Shown here one piece after another: positions 22,208-31,637 of a DNA stretch of 54,669 nt; the first letter of the stretch is position 1, and every line of letters begins with the position of its first letter. The DNA is from CBDUWP01 sp965370955 (lineage in GTDB: Bacteria > Planctomycetota > Phycisphaerae > Sedimentisphaerales > Anaerobacaceae). Below the pieces are notes generated by a model that saw nothing but the letters and a program-made list of their open reading frames with translations, had not been told where the DNA came from and did not search any database. Where the stretch lies: the NCBI GenBank assembly GCA_965370955.1, contig CBDUWP010000002.1, positions 1 through 54,669 of the forward strand. The letters run 5' to 3'. The position numbers and the translations under genes are program-made.

Positions 22208-24763
22208 ATGGCAGAAGAAACCAAACAAACTAATCAGCCGCAACAGCCCGAGCAAACAGCTGTAAGTGAGACTGCAAATGCACCAATCGGTGAATTAGAT
22301 TTGTTTGCTACGAGCCTGTCCCAGACGGAGAAAATCACAGCTGATGACCTGTTTGCTGGTAACAATGAATTTCTTGAAACCCTCGATGACAATCAAACAG
22401 CCCCTGAAATCAATAATAGTTCAGATTTTGAGCATTTCATTCACCCCAAAAAATCTTCCGCTTCCCCCATTTCGATCACCACATTGGTAGCTATTGCTGC
22501 ATTTACTGTAGCTATATTCACCTTAGCCATTTTCATCACCAGAGGCATGATCAAGTCGACCGTCAGTCAAATCAGCACGATATCTGCTCAAATGGCCAGT
22601 GCCAGTCAAAATTTATCGACAACAGCCGCAGTTTCTTCACAACAACCGGCGCAGTCATCTGGTTATGAACCAGCAACTGAATACGATCAGTCATCTTTGC
22701 CGCAGGGTGCTTCTTTGAGTATTGGCCAAGATTTTTATAATAACAGAGAATATGCTTCGGCTTTTGCCGTTTTCGAATCATTGCATCGGATGTTACCTAA
22801 CGATATTGATCAGCAATTTTCCAAAGATTTTTTACAGATGCAGATGGGCTTATGCCAACTTCGCATGGCCAATTTTGACGAAGCCGACAAATTCTTATCT
22901 ATTTCAGCGCAGAGCATTAGCCCTGTTGTCAGGATCATATCAACTTATCAAATGATTTTTTCTGAGATTCGCAAACAACAGCTTTTAAAAGCTGCTCAAC
23001 AAGCGTTCAAAGTCACAGCCTTAACAGATGCCTTTACTTTTGATAATCAATGGTCTAACGATCTTCAAAGGCAGTGCCAGTTTTTAGCTGCAGAATTAAT
23101 AACAAGACAAGCTTTAGCTCTTGGCGTTGGCGGCAAGGATTTTCCATCTGATTTATGGTCTAAGCCAAAAACTATAGAAACAATATTTAAAGATATAGAC
23201 AGTTCCAAGTTCAAGACAGTTCTAAATAATGGCAGTGAACATTTCAAGCGAGCGATTCTCGGCCCAGAAATAAATTTAGCCAAACAAGATCAGTCTAGCT
23301 CGGTTCGCTGGTCAGTATCCTGCCTTAACAGTCCTGTTGAGCAATTACTGTCGCGATTTGCGTCTAACAGTAACATCAACATCAACTGGCATTTAGGCGA
23401 TCAAAACATCTCCTTATTGACAAAGGACGCGATACTCAATCGTCCGTTAACGATGTATTGCTCAAAGATGGGTGACATCGATATTTTTAAGATGGCAGCA
23501 GGCGCCGCTGGTTTAGTTGCCCAAATCCAGCAATCAGGTGCCAAGTTTGAGGTGAATATTTTTGCTCCGGATCAATATCTATCATCTGAAGACAAAAAAT
23601 CTGCTTTAACGAATTTAGCGATTGCGAGTTGGCAAAGATTTTTAATTGCTTGGCACGGCAGCAGTTACTCTGCCCAAGCCCATTTCGTTTTAGGCTTATT
23701 ACACAGTCAAAACCAACAGTCCACCGAAGCCAACGCTGAATATAAAATGGTTGTCCACCGCTTTAACCGACATAAATTAGCTCCTTATGCTTTGCTTCAT
23801 TCCAGCAAACTTAAAACAAGCCTGCATAATTATGCCGGCGCGAGGAAAGATTTAACAGAGCTCGTGGAGCAATTTCCCAACAGTAAGATCGTCAGTTCAG
23901 CCTGCATAAATTTAGCTGACGCCACTTATAAAACTGGCCTTTACTCTGAAGCGGAGCGTCTTTACAAGAAAGCCTATTATCTTGGCTTTTCATTAAATGG
24001 CCAAAGAACTGCATCTTTCGGCGTTGCCAAATGCGCTTACAATCAAAAAGACTATCACAAAGCTGATACATGGCTCGTCAAATATCTAGAAATCCCAGTC
24101 GCCCCTGACAGCGAGACTTATACTGCTTATTTTTTAATGGGTCAAAATTATAAAGCCTTAAATCAATATCAAAAAGCCAGTGAAGCTTTCAGTAAAGCCA
24201 TTCAGGGTCCCGTTTTAAAAGAAAAATACATGAAGATAACACCATTTCTTGTGGACTCTTATGTTCAAAGAGGTGATTTTGTAAAAGCTTTAAACACGAT
24301 AGAAAGCATTAGTAATTGGAAACTAACGCAGTACGAATCAACCGAACTGCTAATTCTCAGAGCCAGTATCTTGCGCAAGATGGGCTTGGCACAGAAAGCT
24401 ATCATGGAAATAAGCGACCGTCTGGAATACATGCCGGATTCGGAGCTTAAAGGCCAGTTAGCTTTAGAGTTGACCAAGTGTCATATTTCAGACGAGCAAT
24501 TTAAACCAGCTTACGAGCATCTAACCAATGCTTTACGGTTTGTTGAGCCGGGCCCTCTAGCGCAGGAAATTCAATATAATTTAGCTCAAACTTGTATCAA
24601 ATTATCACAAATGGACCAAGCCAAGACCCAATGCGAATTGGTTTTGGCCTCTGGCGTTACAGGCGAATTGAAAGAGAAAAGCCTTGCCTTACTATCTGAC
24701 ATTTATCTTCAAGAAGAAAAATACAACAAAGCCATATTAGTAATTTCAAATACTCAAGATTAG
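22208..24763 (+). CDS. Large membrane-anchored TPR protein heading the C-ring operon
   Basis: The 851-residue product has an acidic N-terminal region with a repeated DLFA motif (about 31-50), one membrane helix (about 88-110), a linker, and then many TPR-like repeats. Repeats near residues 155-260 and 460-840 are clear, for example FLMGQNYKALNQYQKASEAF and IMEISDRLEYMPDSELKGQL. Between them, a segment at about 355-450 (SVRWSVSCLNSPVEQLLSRF onward) is not TPR and resembles a secretin/STN-type small domain. I choose the ATG at 22208, because the longer frame from 22100 overlaps the sigma54 promoter and would create a false signal peptide. Its role is unknown; the operon places it with FliL, FliM, FliN and FlhA, suggesting a basal-body-associated scaffold. 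Confidence 0.75.
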   Translation: MAEETKQTNQPQQPEQTAVSETANAPIGELDLFATSLSQTEKITADDLFAGNNEFLETLDDNQTAPEINNSSDFEHFIHPKKSSASPISITTLVAIAAFTVAIFTLAIFITRGMIKSTVSQISTISAQMASASQNLSTTAAVSSQQPAQSSGYEPATEYDQSSLPQGASLSIGQDFYNNREYASAFAVFESLHRMLPNDIDQQFSKDFLQMQMGLCQLRMANFDEADKFLSISAQSISPVVRIISTYQMIFSEIRKQQLLKAAQQAFKVTALTDAFTFDNQWSNDLQRQCQFLAAELITRQALALGVGGKDFPSDLWSKPKTIETIFKDIDSSKFKTVLNNGSEHFKRAILGPEINLAKQDQSSSVRWSVSCLNSPVEQLLSRFASNSNININWHLGDQNISLLTKDAILNRPLTMYCSKMGDIDIFKMAAGAAGLVAQIQQSGAKFEVNIFAPDQYLSSEDKKSALTNLAIASWQRFLIAWHGSSYSAQAHFVLGLLHSQNQQSTEANAEYKMVVHRFNRHKLAPYALLHSSKLKTSLHNYAGARKDLTELVEQFPNSKIVSSACINLADATYKTGLYSEAERLYKKAYYLGFSLNGQRTASFGVAKCAYNQKDYHKADTWLVKYLEIPVAPDSETYTAYFLMGQNYKALNQYQKASEAFSKAIQGPVLKEKYMKITPFLVDSYVQRGDFVKALNTIESISNWKLTQYESTELLILRASILRKMGLAQKAIMEISDRLEYMPDSELKGQLALELTKCHISDEQFKPAYEHLTNALRFVEPGPLAQEIQYNLAQTCIKLSQMDQAKTQCELVLASGVTGELKEKSLALLSDIYLQEEKYNKAILVISNTQD

Positions 24764-24790
24764 TAAAATTAGATTCAGCTAAGAATAAAA

Positions 24791-25699
24791 ATGAAAAAAG
24801 TATTTCAAAATACAGTGTCACTTAAGATAGCGGGTTTGATGCTTGCTGTCATTTCGACATCTATATTTACATCATCGATTGGCTTAGCTGAATCGACCAC
24901 AGATATATTTTTAGATCCGGCAGACCTGCTAACCAATCAGCCAATTATCGCTCAACCTTTGATTGAACAGATAGCTACACCGGTTAATTTGCAAGAAGAA
25001 AATTTTGCCGCGATAAATTTCGCTTCCAGTTCGGTAAAACCAGAATCAATCCCATCGACCAAGAACAATATCAGCGACATGGATAAAGCCAAAATAAAAG
25101 AGCAATTAAAGATATCAGCCTTTGATACCATTGTAAACACAGACACATCGAGCCAGCGTCAATTGCAAATGATGATAGACAAGCTCAATTCGGTAAAGAT
25201 CCAACCAGCCAATAACAGTTCTCAACCAGAAGAAACCGAAGTTAAGCCTATTCTGGAATCGCAAGAAGCCCCCACGCTCCACGTGTTACCTGTTATTGAT
25301 GAAAAATTGATAGCGGATGAAACTCTAGCGACTCTTAAAGAATTAGCCCAAACACCAGAAAAGATGAGCAATCCATTACAGCTTGCCAAGATTTTGTTTA
25401 AGAGTAAAGAGTTCGCTTTAGCGGCAACCTTTTACAAACAAGCTTTAGCCGATTTAGATAAAGATAAAGTTGATCACGCTTCTGATAGAAGTTGGATTTT
25501 ATATCAGCTCGGTTATTGTTTCCAGCAGAGTGGTGATTTACTCAATGCCCAAAAACATTTCGAGCAATTGATTAACAATCACTCTAACTTTCCATGGTCG
25601 GAGGCAGCCACATCCAAACTCGCATTGATTAAAATTTATATAAAAGACCAACCTAAAGTTTTGATACAAGACATAAAGAACGAGATAACACAACATTAA
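24791..25699 (+). CDS. Exported protein with C-terminal TPR repeats, unknown function
   Basis: The 302-residue protein begins with a signal peptide (MKKVFQ then a hydrophobic stretch ending near GLAES). A long low-complexity region follows, and two TPR-like repeats lie near the C-terminus (NPLQLAKILFKSKEFALAAT and LYQLGYCFQQSGDLLNAQKH). It is predicted to be periplasmic. It lies 27 bases after the large TPR gene and 15 bases before the second sigma54 activator, so it belongs to the same operon. No family is recognised. A periplasmic partner of the membrane TPR protein is a reasonable inference. Confidence 0.7.
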   Translation: MKKVFQNTVSLKIAGLMLAVISTSIFTSSIGLAESTTDIFLDPADLLTNQPIIAQPLIEQIATPVNLQEENFAAINFASSSVKPESIPSTKNNISDMDKAKIKEQLKISAFDTIVNTDTSSQRQLQMMIDKLNSVKIQPANNSSQPEETEVKPILESQEAPTLHVLPVIDEKLIADETLATLKELAQTPEKMSNPLQLAKILFKSKEFALAATFYKQALADLDKDKVDHASDRSWILYQLGYCFQQSGDLLNAQKHFEQLINNHSNFPWSEAATSKLALIKIYIKDQPKVLIQDIKNEITQH

Positions 25700-25714
25700 C
25701 AGACATAGGATTAT

Positions 25715-27229
25715 ATGATACAAGATAAAACAAAATCAGCTTTTAACAATTGTCCTCAACTTAGCGGTTCGGTTCTGGTCATTGATAATAATCTTTCCAT
25801 CTCCCGCGATATCCTTGAGATTTCAGCCAAGCGAGGTTGCCAAGCCACTGTTGCCAAAACAATTTTAGAAGCTGAAAAGTTTTTAGATAAGAATAATTTT
25901 GACATAATTTTTATTGGTTCAGAAATAAACGATCAGTTTCACATGCAGTTAAATTTGTTTAGCTTTATCAACATGATCAAGTCTCAGCATCCTGAATTGC
26001 CTCTTATTCTCATGGGCAAGACCAGCGAGTCAACGAACCGCATAAATCTTTCGAGGGCCGCTGTTATTTCGATCCGCAAAGGCTTCCACGATTTTCTTCC
26101 CGAGCCTTTTCAGAAGAGCCAAGTTGAGAAAATCTTTGAGAGCTATATATCTAGCCACGGTTTTTCGATTGGCAGTCAAACAAGTAATACGACTGATCCC
26201 TATATAATTGTCGGCAAAAGCCCGGAGATAATGCAAACAATCAATCTCGCCAAACAAATCGCCATAACCAATTCCCCTGTAATGATCATGGGTGAAAGCG
26301 GCACAGGCAAGGAACTGATATCGTCATTGGTTCATCATCACAGCCAGCGTTCGGACGGACCATACATACGCATAAATTGTGCTTCATTGAACGACTCTCT
26401 TTTGGAGAGTGAGCTTTTCGGCCATGAGCGAGGTGCTTTCACTGGTGCTTTCGCTCAGCGTAAGGGTCGTTTTGAATTAGCTCACGGCGGCACACTTTTG
26501 CTGGACGAGATAACAGAAACGCCGCTCAGTTTTCAAGCCAAACTTTTACGAGTCATTGAACAGCAGGACTTTGAGCGAGTTGGCGGCAGTGAAAACGTTC
26601 AGGTTAATGTAAGAATAATCAGCACTACGAACAAGAACATTTTGCATGAAGTCCAAGCCGGCCGTTTCCGCACAGACCTTTACTATCGTTTAAACGGGAT
26701 ACGCCTTATGATATCACCGTTGCGTAATCGCACGGAGGATCTTTACGATCTCGTCTGGTATTTCGTCAATCTTTGCGGTCGCCAAACGAATCGTCCTATT
26801 AAGCAGCTTGACCCTGCGATGATGGATTTATTCGCCAAATACAGTTGGCCCGGCAATATCCGCCAGCTTCGCAATGTCATCATGACTTCGTTGACCTTAG
26901 GCACAGGTGACATTTTGTCTTTACCTGACATTTCATGGCTTTTCGACGAAATGCAGCCGGTATCGATTTCCGAGATGCAAATAGCTCCGCAATCGCCCCC
27001 GCCAGCTGCCGTTTTCGATCAGCAAATAGTATCAGCTCCAGTATCAAGTGACATCACCAAAGACATTGGCAAAATTTCCCTTGATCAGCTGGAGCAGCAT
27101 GCAATTTTAAGAACATTAAAACACACTGGCGGCAGCAGGACAAAAGCAGCCAAATCATTAGGTATAAGTGACCGAACTTTACGCAGCAAAATAAGCCGTT
27201 ACAAACAAAACGGAATTTCAATAGCTTAA
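25715..27229 (+). CDS. Second sigma54-dependent activator with degenerate receiver domain (FlrC/FlbD-like)
   Basis: The 504 residues comprise a receiver domain (about 14-130), an AAA+ sigma54 interaction domain and a Fis-type helix-turn-helix (RTKAAKSLGISDRTLRSKIS). The Walker A motif GESGTGKE begins at residue 193, and GAFTGA is intact at 240-245. The receiver has lost key residues: the acidic pair is VIDNN, the phospho-acceptor position reads IIFIGSE with Gly in place of Asp, and the KPF motif reads EPF. Phosphorylation control is therefore unlikely. It sits between TPR genes and fliL, inside an operon with its own sigma54 promoter, which could allow autoregulation. Confidence 0.88.
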   Translation: MIQDKTKSAFNNCPQLSGSVLVIDNNLSISRDILEISAKRGCQATVAKTILEAEKFLDKNNFDIIFIGSEINDQFHMQLNLFSFINMIKSQHPELPLILMGKTSESTNRINLSRAAVISIRKGFHDFLPEPFQKSQVEKIFESYISSHGFSIGSQTSNTTDPYIIVGKSPEIMQTINLAKQIAITNSPVMIMGESGTGKELISSLVHHHSQRSDGPYIRINCASLNDSLLESELFGHERGAFTGAFAQRKGRFELAHGGTLLLDEITETPLSFQAKLLRVIEQQDFERVGGSENVQVNVRIISTTNKNILHEVQAGRFRTDLYYRLNGIRLMISPLRNRTEDLYDLVWYFVNLCGRQTNRPIKQLDPAMMDLFAKYSWPGNIRQLRNVIMTSLTLGTGDILSLPDISWLFDEMQPVSISEMQIAPQSPPPAAVFDQQIVSAPVSSDITKDIGKISLDQLEQHAILRTLKHTGGSRTKAAKSLGISDRTLRSKISRYKQNGISIA

Positions 27230-27244
27230 TAGTCAGGAATAAAC

Positions 27245-27883
27245 ATGGCAAAAGAAGAACAAGATAATCCAGAGCAGAAAACAGAAGAGACAACAGAAGC
27301 CAAATCAGTAGATAAAAAATCATCTGCTGGCTCAACTGGTATAGGCTTAGTAACTTGGATCATTTTAGCGGTAGTGGTTGTGGTTTGTGCAGCTGCTGGT
27401 TTTGGTCTTGGCCGTTTGATTGCCGGCCCTGCCGATAGCCTTGAGCCTCAAGCCGATCAACAATCAACCGAAAAAGCTCCTGCTAAAGCAGCCAAAGCTG
27501 ATGAAGAAACCAAGACTGATCCTCTCGCCGATTTGACAGCTGGCGAAGGCGGCGGCAATTCATGGTATTACAAAGATTTGAAGCCGTTTTTAGCCAATCT
27601 CAATGAACCTGATGCCACCAGATACATTCGTGTTTCGATAATTCTTGAGATGAATCCGGAGCTGGACCAAATAAAAGGCGCCGAATATATCAAGCAGAAA
27701 GAGCCTATTGTCACCAATTGGATCACGATTTATCTTGGCAGTTTGAACATTGACAATACTCGCGGCGAAAAGAATCAGAGAAGAATTCAAGCCTACGTAT
27801 TAGACAAGCTGAACCAAAAATTGTTCCCTGATTCCAAACCTTTGATAAGCGGCATATTATTTCGGGAGTTTTCGATCCAATGA
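27245..27883 (+). CDS. fliL: Flagellar basal-body associated protein FliL
   Basis: FliL surrounds the stator units and supports motor torque. The 212 residues have an acidic cytoplasmic N-terminus, one membrane helix (about 36-60, WIILAVVVVVCAAAG), a low-complexity linker, and the FliL periplasmic domain: YYKDLKPFLANLNEPDATRYIRVSIILEM, KEPIVTNWITIYLGSLNIDN, and the terminal ILFREFSIQ, a hallmark of the family. AGGA lies upstream of the ATG. The stop overlaps the fliM start (ATGA). Confidence 0.93.
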   Translation: MAKEEQDNPEQKTEETTEAKSVDKKSSAGSTGIGLVTWIILAVVVVVCAAAGFGLGRLIAGPADSLEPQADQQSTEKAPAKAAKADEETKTDPLADLTAGEGGGNSWYYKDLKPFLANLNEPDATRYIRVSIILEMNPELDQIKGAEYIKQKEPIVTNWITIYLGSLNIDNTRGEKNQRRIQAYVLDKLNQKLFPDSKPLISGILFREFSIQ

Positions 27884-28851
27884 GTCCAGCCGAAATGACC
27901 AAGATTCAAAAATTTATTTCCACCTCCGGCGTAAAATTGCCCAGCCCCAAACCTGCGCCAAAATTCACTGAATATGACTGGAACAGTCCCAAGCATTTCA
28001 CGAAATATCAAATAGAGAAGCTGCAATCTATATTAGAGGAATCTTCGACTGTAATAGCCAAGAAATTCAAAAAGCTTTACAACATGGATTTCAGTATAAC
28101 CGTTTCTTCTATAGAGCAAAAATTCGCTCAGTCATTGATTGACCAAGACTCTGGAAATAAACCAAACCATTATCATTTCAACCTTAGCGAGAAAAACGAA
28201 AATGATGACAGTGACAGCGATTGTGGTTTATTGTACAGCACCGCCAAAGATTCCAATAGCTGGGTAAACATGCTTTTAGCTGAAACGGAGACCCAAGAAA
28301 AGAAATTATCAGAGATAACCGATTTGGAGATCAGCTTGCTTCGTGACACGGTAAACTGTTTCACGGAAGGCCTAAGTTCCATTGACGAGCAATTAAATAT
28401 TAAGATTTCGCAGACTAAAATCACTCCGCAGATAGCCTTAGATTTAGATCCAACCACCGAATTATGTATCATTACTTACCAAGTAAATCCCGAGATTGAG
28501 GGCAATGGTTCACAGGCAATTGTGATTTTACCATGTGTATTTTTTGATCCCGTCATTTTTGATAACGTTCAAAAAGCCAAAACAATCTCACCTGAAAATC
28601 AGCGTCAAGCCATAACAGAATACTTGAAAAAAACTCGAGCCGACATTGAGGTCAGATTTGATCCATGTCCTTTTACAATTGATGAAATCGCCAATTTAGG
28701 CACAGGCGACATTATAGTTTTAGACACCAACATCAATGACGATTTGAATGTTTTTGTAGGCGGCGAACAGCTTTTCAAAGCTTTCCCTAGTCAGACATCA
28801 GGTCGCTACTCAGTAACAATAAAAAGTTTTTACAGTAAAGATAATAATTAA
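27880..28851 (+). CDS. fliM: Flagellar motor switch protein FliM (divergent)
   Basis: FliM is the middle layer of the C-ring, linking FliG to FliN and receiving CheY. The 323 residues align in layout with FliM: a short N-terminal region, the middle domain with FTKYQIEKLQSILEESSTVI and the LSEITDLEISLLRDTV stretch, and a C-terminal SpoA domain (IEVRFDPCPFTIDEIANLGTGDIIVLDT). The usual N-terminal CheY-binding peptide (LSQxEIDALL) is not recognisable; the protein starts MSPAEMTKIQKFIS. The middle domain also lacks the GG..G signature. It overlaps fliL by four bases and precedes fliN by 30 bases, so identity by context is strong. Confidence 0.88.
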   Translation: MSPAEMTKIQKFISTSGVKLPSPKPAPKFTEYDWNSPKHFTKYQIEKLQSILEESSTVIAKKFKKLYNMDFSITVSSIEQKFAQSLIDQDSGNKPNHYHFNLSEKNENDDSDSDCGLLYSTAKDSNSWVNMLLAETETQEKKLSEITDLEISLLRDTVNCFTEGLSSIDEQLNIKISQTKITPQIALDLDPTTELCIITYQVNPEIEGNGSQAIVILPCVFFDPVIFDNVQKAKTISPENQRQAITEYLKKTRADIEVRFDPCPFTIDEIANLGTGDIIVLDTNINDDLNVFVGGEQLFKAFPSQTSGRYSVTIKSFYSKDNN

Positions 28852-28881
28852 AAATCCTAAATAATTTAAGGAAAGCAGCAG

Positions 28882-29217
28882 ATGACACAAGCCGTCGAAG
28901 ACCAAGCCAAAGCTCAGGTTCAAAATGCTGAATTCGCCGAAGCTGATTCTACTGGCCAAGGCAGTGCTAATTCGAGTATCGACCTTTTGCTTGACATGAA
29001 AATCCCAGTGACAGTTGTGATAGGTAAAGCACAGGTACCGGTCAAGGACGTTTTAACCTACGGTCCCGGCGTTGTCATAGAGCTTGACAAATCAATAGAG
29101 GCTCCTGTCGAATTATATTTAGAGGACAGTAAGTTCGCCACTGGTACTGTCGTCGTCGTTAACGACAAATTCGCGATCAAGATTAACGAGATAATCTCCG
29201 GTCCTACTGAAGCTTAA
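28882..29217 (+). CDS. fliN: Flagellar motor switch protein FliN
   Basis: FliN forms the lower ring of the C-ring and docks the export ATPase complex. The 111 residues contain a variable acidic N-terminus (about 1-33) and one SpoA domain with the family pattern LLLDMKIPVTVVIGKAQVPV, LTYGPGVVIELDKSIEAPVE, and VVVNDKFAIKINEIISG. Length is usual. AAGGAAAG precedes the start. It lies between fliM and flhA. Confidence 0.95.
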   Translation: MTQAVEDQAKAQVQNAEFAEADSTGQGSANSSIDLLLDMKIPVTVVIGKAQVPVKDVLTYGPGVVIELDKSIEAPVELYLEDSKFATGTVVVVNDKFAIKINEIISGPTEA

Positions 29218-29244
29218 CAACCAACAATAATTTTACGAGAACCC

Positions 29245-31359
29245 ATGATTGACAACCAACCTAACTTGATTAAGACACCGCTATCCAAACAAGGCAATTT
29301 GATCCTTGTTGGCGGTTTGGTTATGATATTAGTGACATTACTGATACCCCTTCCAACGATAGCGATGGACACATTGATTGCCGGCAGTATTTCGCTATCG
29401 ATTGCAGTTTTGATCATTACATTAGCCTCCAAAGAAGCGATGGAGCTTTCGACTTTCCCGTCCCTTCTTTTGTTTGTCACATTGTTCCGCTTATCGATCA
29501 ACGTTGCTTCGACTCGATTGATATTATTAAATGCCGACGCAGGTAAAGTCATTGAAACTTTCGGCAGTTTTGTTGCCGGCGGCAGCTTAGTTGTTGGCCT
29601 TGTCATATTTTTGATTTTGGTTTTGATTCAGTTCATCGTCATCACCAAAGGTGCCGAGCGAATCAGTGAGGTATCAGCCCGTTTCACATTAGACGCTATG
29701 CCCGGTAAACAGATGGCCATTGACGCCGATTTGAATGCTGGCGCCATTGACGAAAAGCAAGCCAACGAGCGACGTACTAAAATTGTCAAAGAGAGTGAAT
29801 TTTATGGCGCGATGGATGGAGCGAGTAAATTTATTCGCGGCGACGCCAAAGCCGGCCTCATAATTACAGCCATCAACATCGTTGGCGGCATAGCGATCGG
29901 CTATTCCAAAGGCATGACCATATCCACAGCCCTTAAGACCTATTCCTTGCTATCGATTGGTGACGGCCTTGTCAGCCAGATCCCCTCTATTATCATCTCT
30001 TTAAGCTCTGGCTTTTTGGTCACCAAGATTTCATCAGCCAGTAATTTAGGTCAAGATTTTTCCAAGCAGTTTTTAAAATCGAGTCAGCCCTTGATGATCA
30101 CAGGTGCTGTTATTGTAATGATGGGTTTGATTCCCGGCATGCCGATTATTCCATTTTTGGTTTTAGGCGGTTTATCTTTTGGTCTTGGCCAATTCGCCCG
30201 CACCTATGAAAACAATAAAGCCGCTCAAGCCGATCAGCCCTCTCAAGAAATAGCCCAACCTGAACAGAATCCCATTGAGGATCTTTTAGACATTGACAAA
30301 ATTTCTATTAACGTTGGCGTTCGTTTGATCAACATGGTCAATCCCAAGAAAAATAGCTCTATTTTCGATCGTATTGGCGCTGTTCGCCGCAAATTTGCAC
30401 AGCAGCTCGGCATAGTCATTCCGCTGTTTCGTTTGCGTGACAACATCACTCTTGATCCCAACAGTTATCAGATTAAGATATCCGACATTGCCGTTGCCAC
30501 TGGCCGCCTCGAACCTGACATGGTTTTAGCTATGGATGGCGGCACTGTACAAAACAAGATCGAGGGCATTAAGACCACGGAGCCGGTTTACAATCTTGAA
30601 GCTTTATGGATAACCCCTGCTCAAAAGGAGCAAGCCGAACTAAACGGTTATACAGTCATTGACCCTGAATCGGTTTTCATAACACATTTATCTGAAACGC
30701 TCAAGAAGCACGCCAGTGACATGTTGACCCGCGAAGATATTCAGATGTTGTTGGAAAGATTGCGTAAAACTCAGCCGTCATTAGTTGGTGACATTATTGG
30801 CGAAGTTGTATCAGTTGCCACATTACAACGGGTACTGAAAAACCTTCTCTCTAACAACATTCCTATTCGCGAGTTGCCTACGATCATAGAATCTCTTGGC
30901 GAGCACGCATCTAAGACCAAAAACACAGTCGTATTAACAGAGCTGGTTCGGAAACATTTAAGCCGCACAATAACAGCCCTATACAAAGATTCTGATGACA
31001 AAATAACAGCTATAACTTTGGATCCGGTCCTTGAGCATCAAATGACCTCGAACCTTCAGCAGCAAGGCGACGAATTAACTTTAGCCATGCCGGCCGAGAC
31101 GATTATGCAATTGAATCAGCAAATCGCCCAGAGTTGGAAAAGTGCTATGGACAACAATTTCGACAATATTATTTTGATATGTGATTCTCGATTGCGAGCC
31201 ACATTAGCCTCAATGCTTTCTAGCACGATTCCCATGCCGATTGTCGCTTATGACGAGATAGTTGGCGGCACAGAAATTACTCCGATAGAAACAATTATTT
31301 TACCGGAGCCGGAGCAGACACAAGATATCCAATCGCCGGAATTAGCCACAGTTAGCTAA
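29245..31359 (+). CDS. flhA: Flagellar export apparatus protein FlhA
   Basis: FlhA is the main export-gate protein whose cytoplasmic ring selects substrates and uses the proton motive force. The 704 residues include eight hydrophobic helices in the first half, with the conserved block between (FRLSINVASTRLIL, then the FHIPEP region RFTLDAMPGKQMAIDADLNAGAID with REG-type ERRTKIVKESEFYGAMDGASKFIRGDA). The cytoplasmic domain follows, including VSVATLQRVLKNLLSNNIPIREL near residue 520. Length and all landmarks are standard. The ribosome binding site is weak. It is followed by a small membrane protein gene and fliA. Confidence 0.97.
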   Translation: MIDNQPNLIKTPLSKQGNLILVGGLVMILVTLLIPLPTIAMDTLIAGSISLSIAVLIITLASKEAMELSTFPSLLLFVTLFRLSINVASTRLILLNADAGKVIETFGSFVAGGSLVVGLVIFLILVLIQFIVITKGAERISEVSARFTLDAMPGKQMAIDADLNAGAIDEKQANERRTKIVKESEFYGAMDGASKFIRGDAKAGLIITAINIVGGIAIGYSKGMTISTALKTYSLLSIGDGLVSQIPSIIISLSSGFLVTKISSASNLGQDFSKQFLKSSQPLMITGAVIVMMGLIPGMPIIPFLVLGGLSFGLGQFARTYENNKAAQADQPSQEIAQPEQNPIEDLLDIDKISINVGVRLINMVNPKKNSSIFDRIGAVRRKFAQQLGIVIPLFRLRDNITLDPNSYQIKISDIAVATGRLEPDMVLAMDGGTVQNKIEGIKTTEPVYNLEALWITPAQKEQAELNGYTVIDPESVFITHLSETLKKHASDMLTREDIQMLLERLRKTQPSLVGDIIGEVVSVATLQRVLKNLLSNNIPIRELPTIIESLGEHASKTKNTVVLTELVRKHLSRTITALYKDSDDKITAITLDPVLEHQMTSNLQQQGDELTLAMPAETIMQLNQQIAQSWKSAMDNNFDNIILICDSRLRATLASMLSSTIPMPIVAYDEIVGGTEITPIETIILPEPEQTQDIQSPELATVS

Positions 31360-31388
31360 TATACAATTACCAATAAGGAAGCAGCATT

Positions 31389-31637
31389 ATGATTTTGAAT
31401 GTCAAAACCACATCCATAAATTTCGCGGTAGTTAGCTTATTTATCGTCGCAGGCATTGGTACATTCAAGAATTTATCGCCTTTAACCACTTGCAAACGCG
31501 CCGCGATTGCCGCAGTTGTCACATACATAATAGCCAAATTCGCATTAAGAATGGTTAATTCAATAATGGTCAATGCCGCGATTGAGAAACATGTTTCTGA
31601 TAAGCAAAAACAATTAACAGGCGGCGGCGATGAATAA
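31389..31637 (+). CDS. Small two-helix membrane protein between flhA and fliA
   Basis: The 82 residues contain two hydrophobic segments (about 11-28, FAVVSLFIVAGIGTF, and 38-57, AAIAAVVTYIIAKFAL) and a polar C-terminal tail ending in GGGDE. AAGGAAGCAGC lies before the ATG, and the stop overlaps the fliA start by eight bases. Overlap and ribosome binding site make it a real gene. No family is recognised. Its position suggests involvement in export or coupling of FliA synthesis, which is inference only. Confidence 0.7.
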   Translation: MILNVKTTSINFAVVSLFIVAGIGTFKNLSPLTTCKRAAIAAVVTYIIAKFALRMVNSIMVNAAIEKHVSDKQKQLTGGGDE

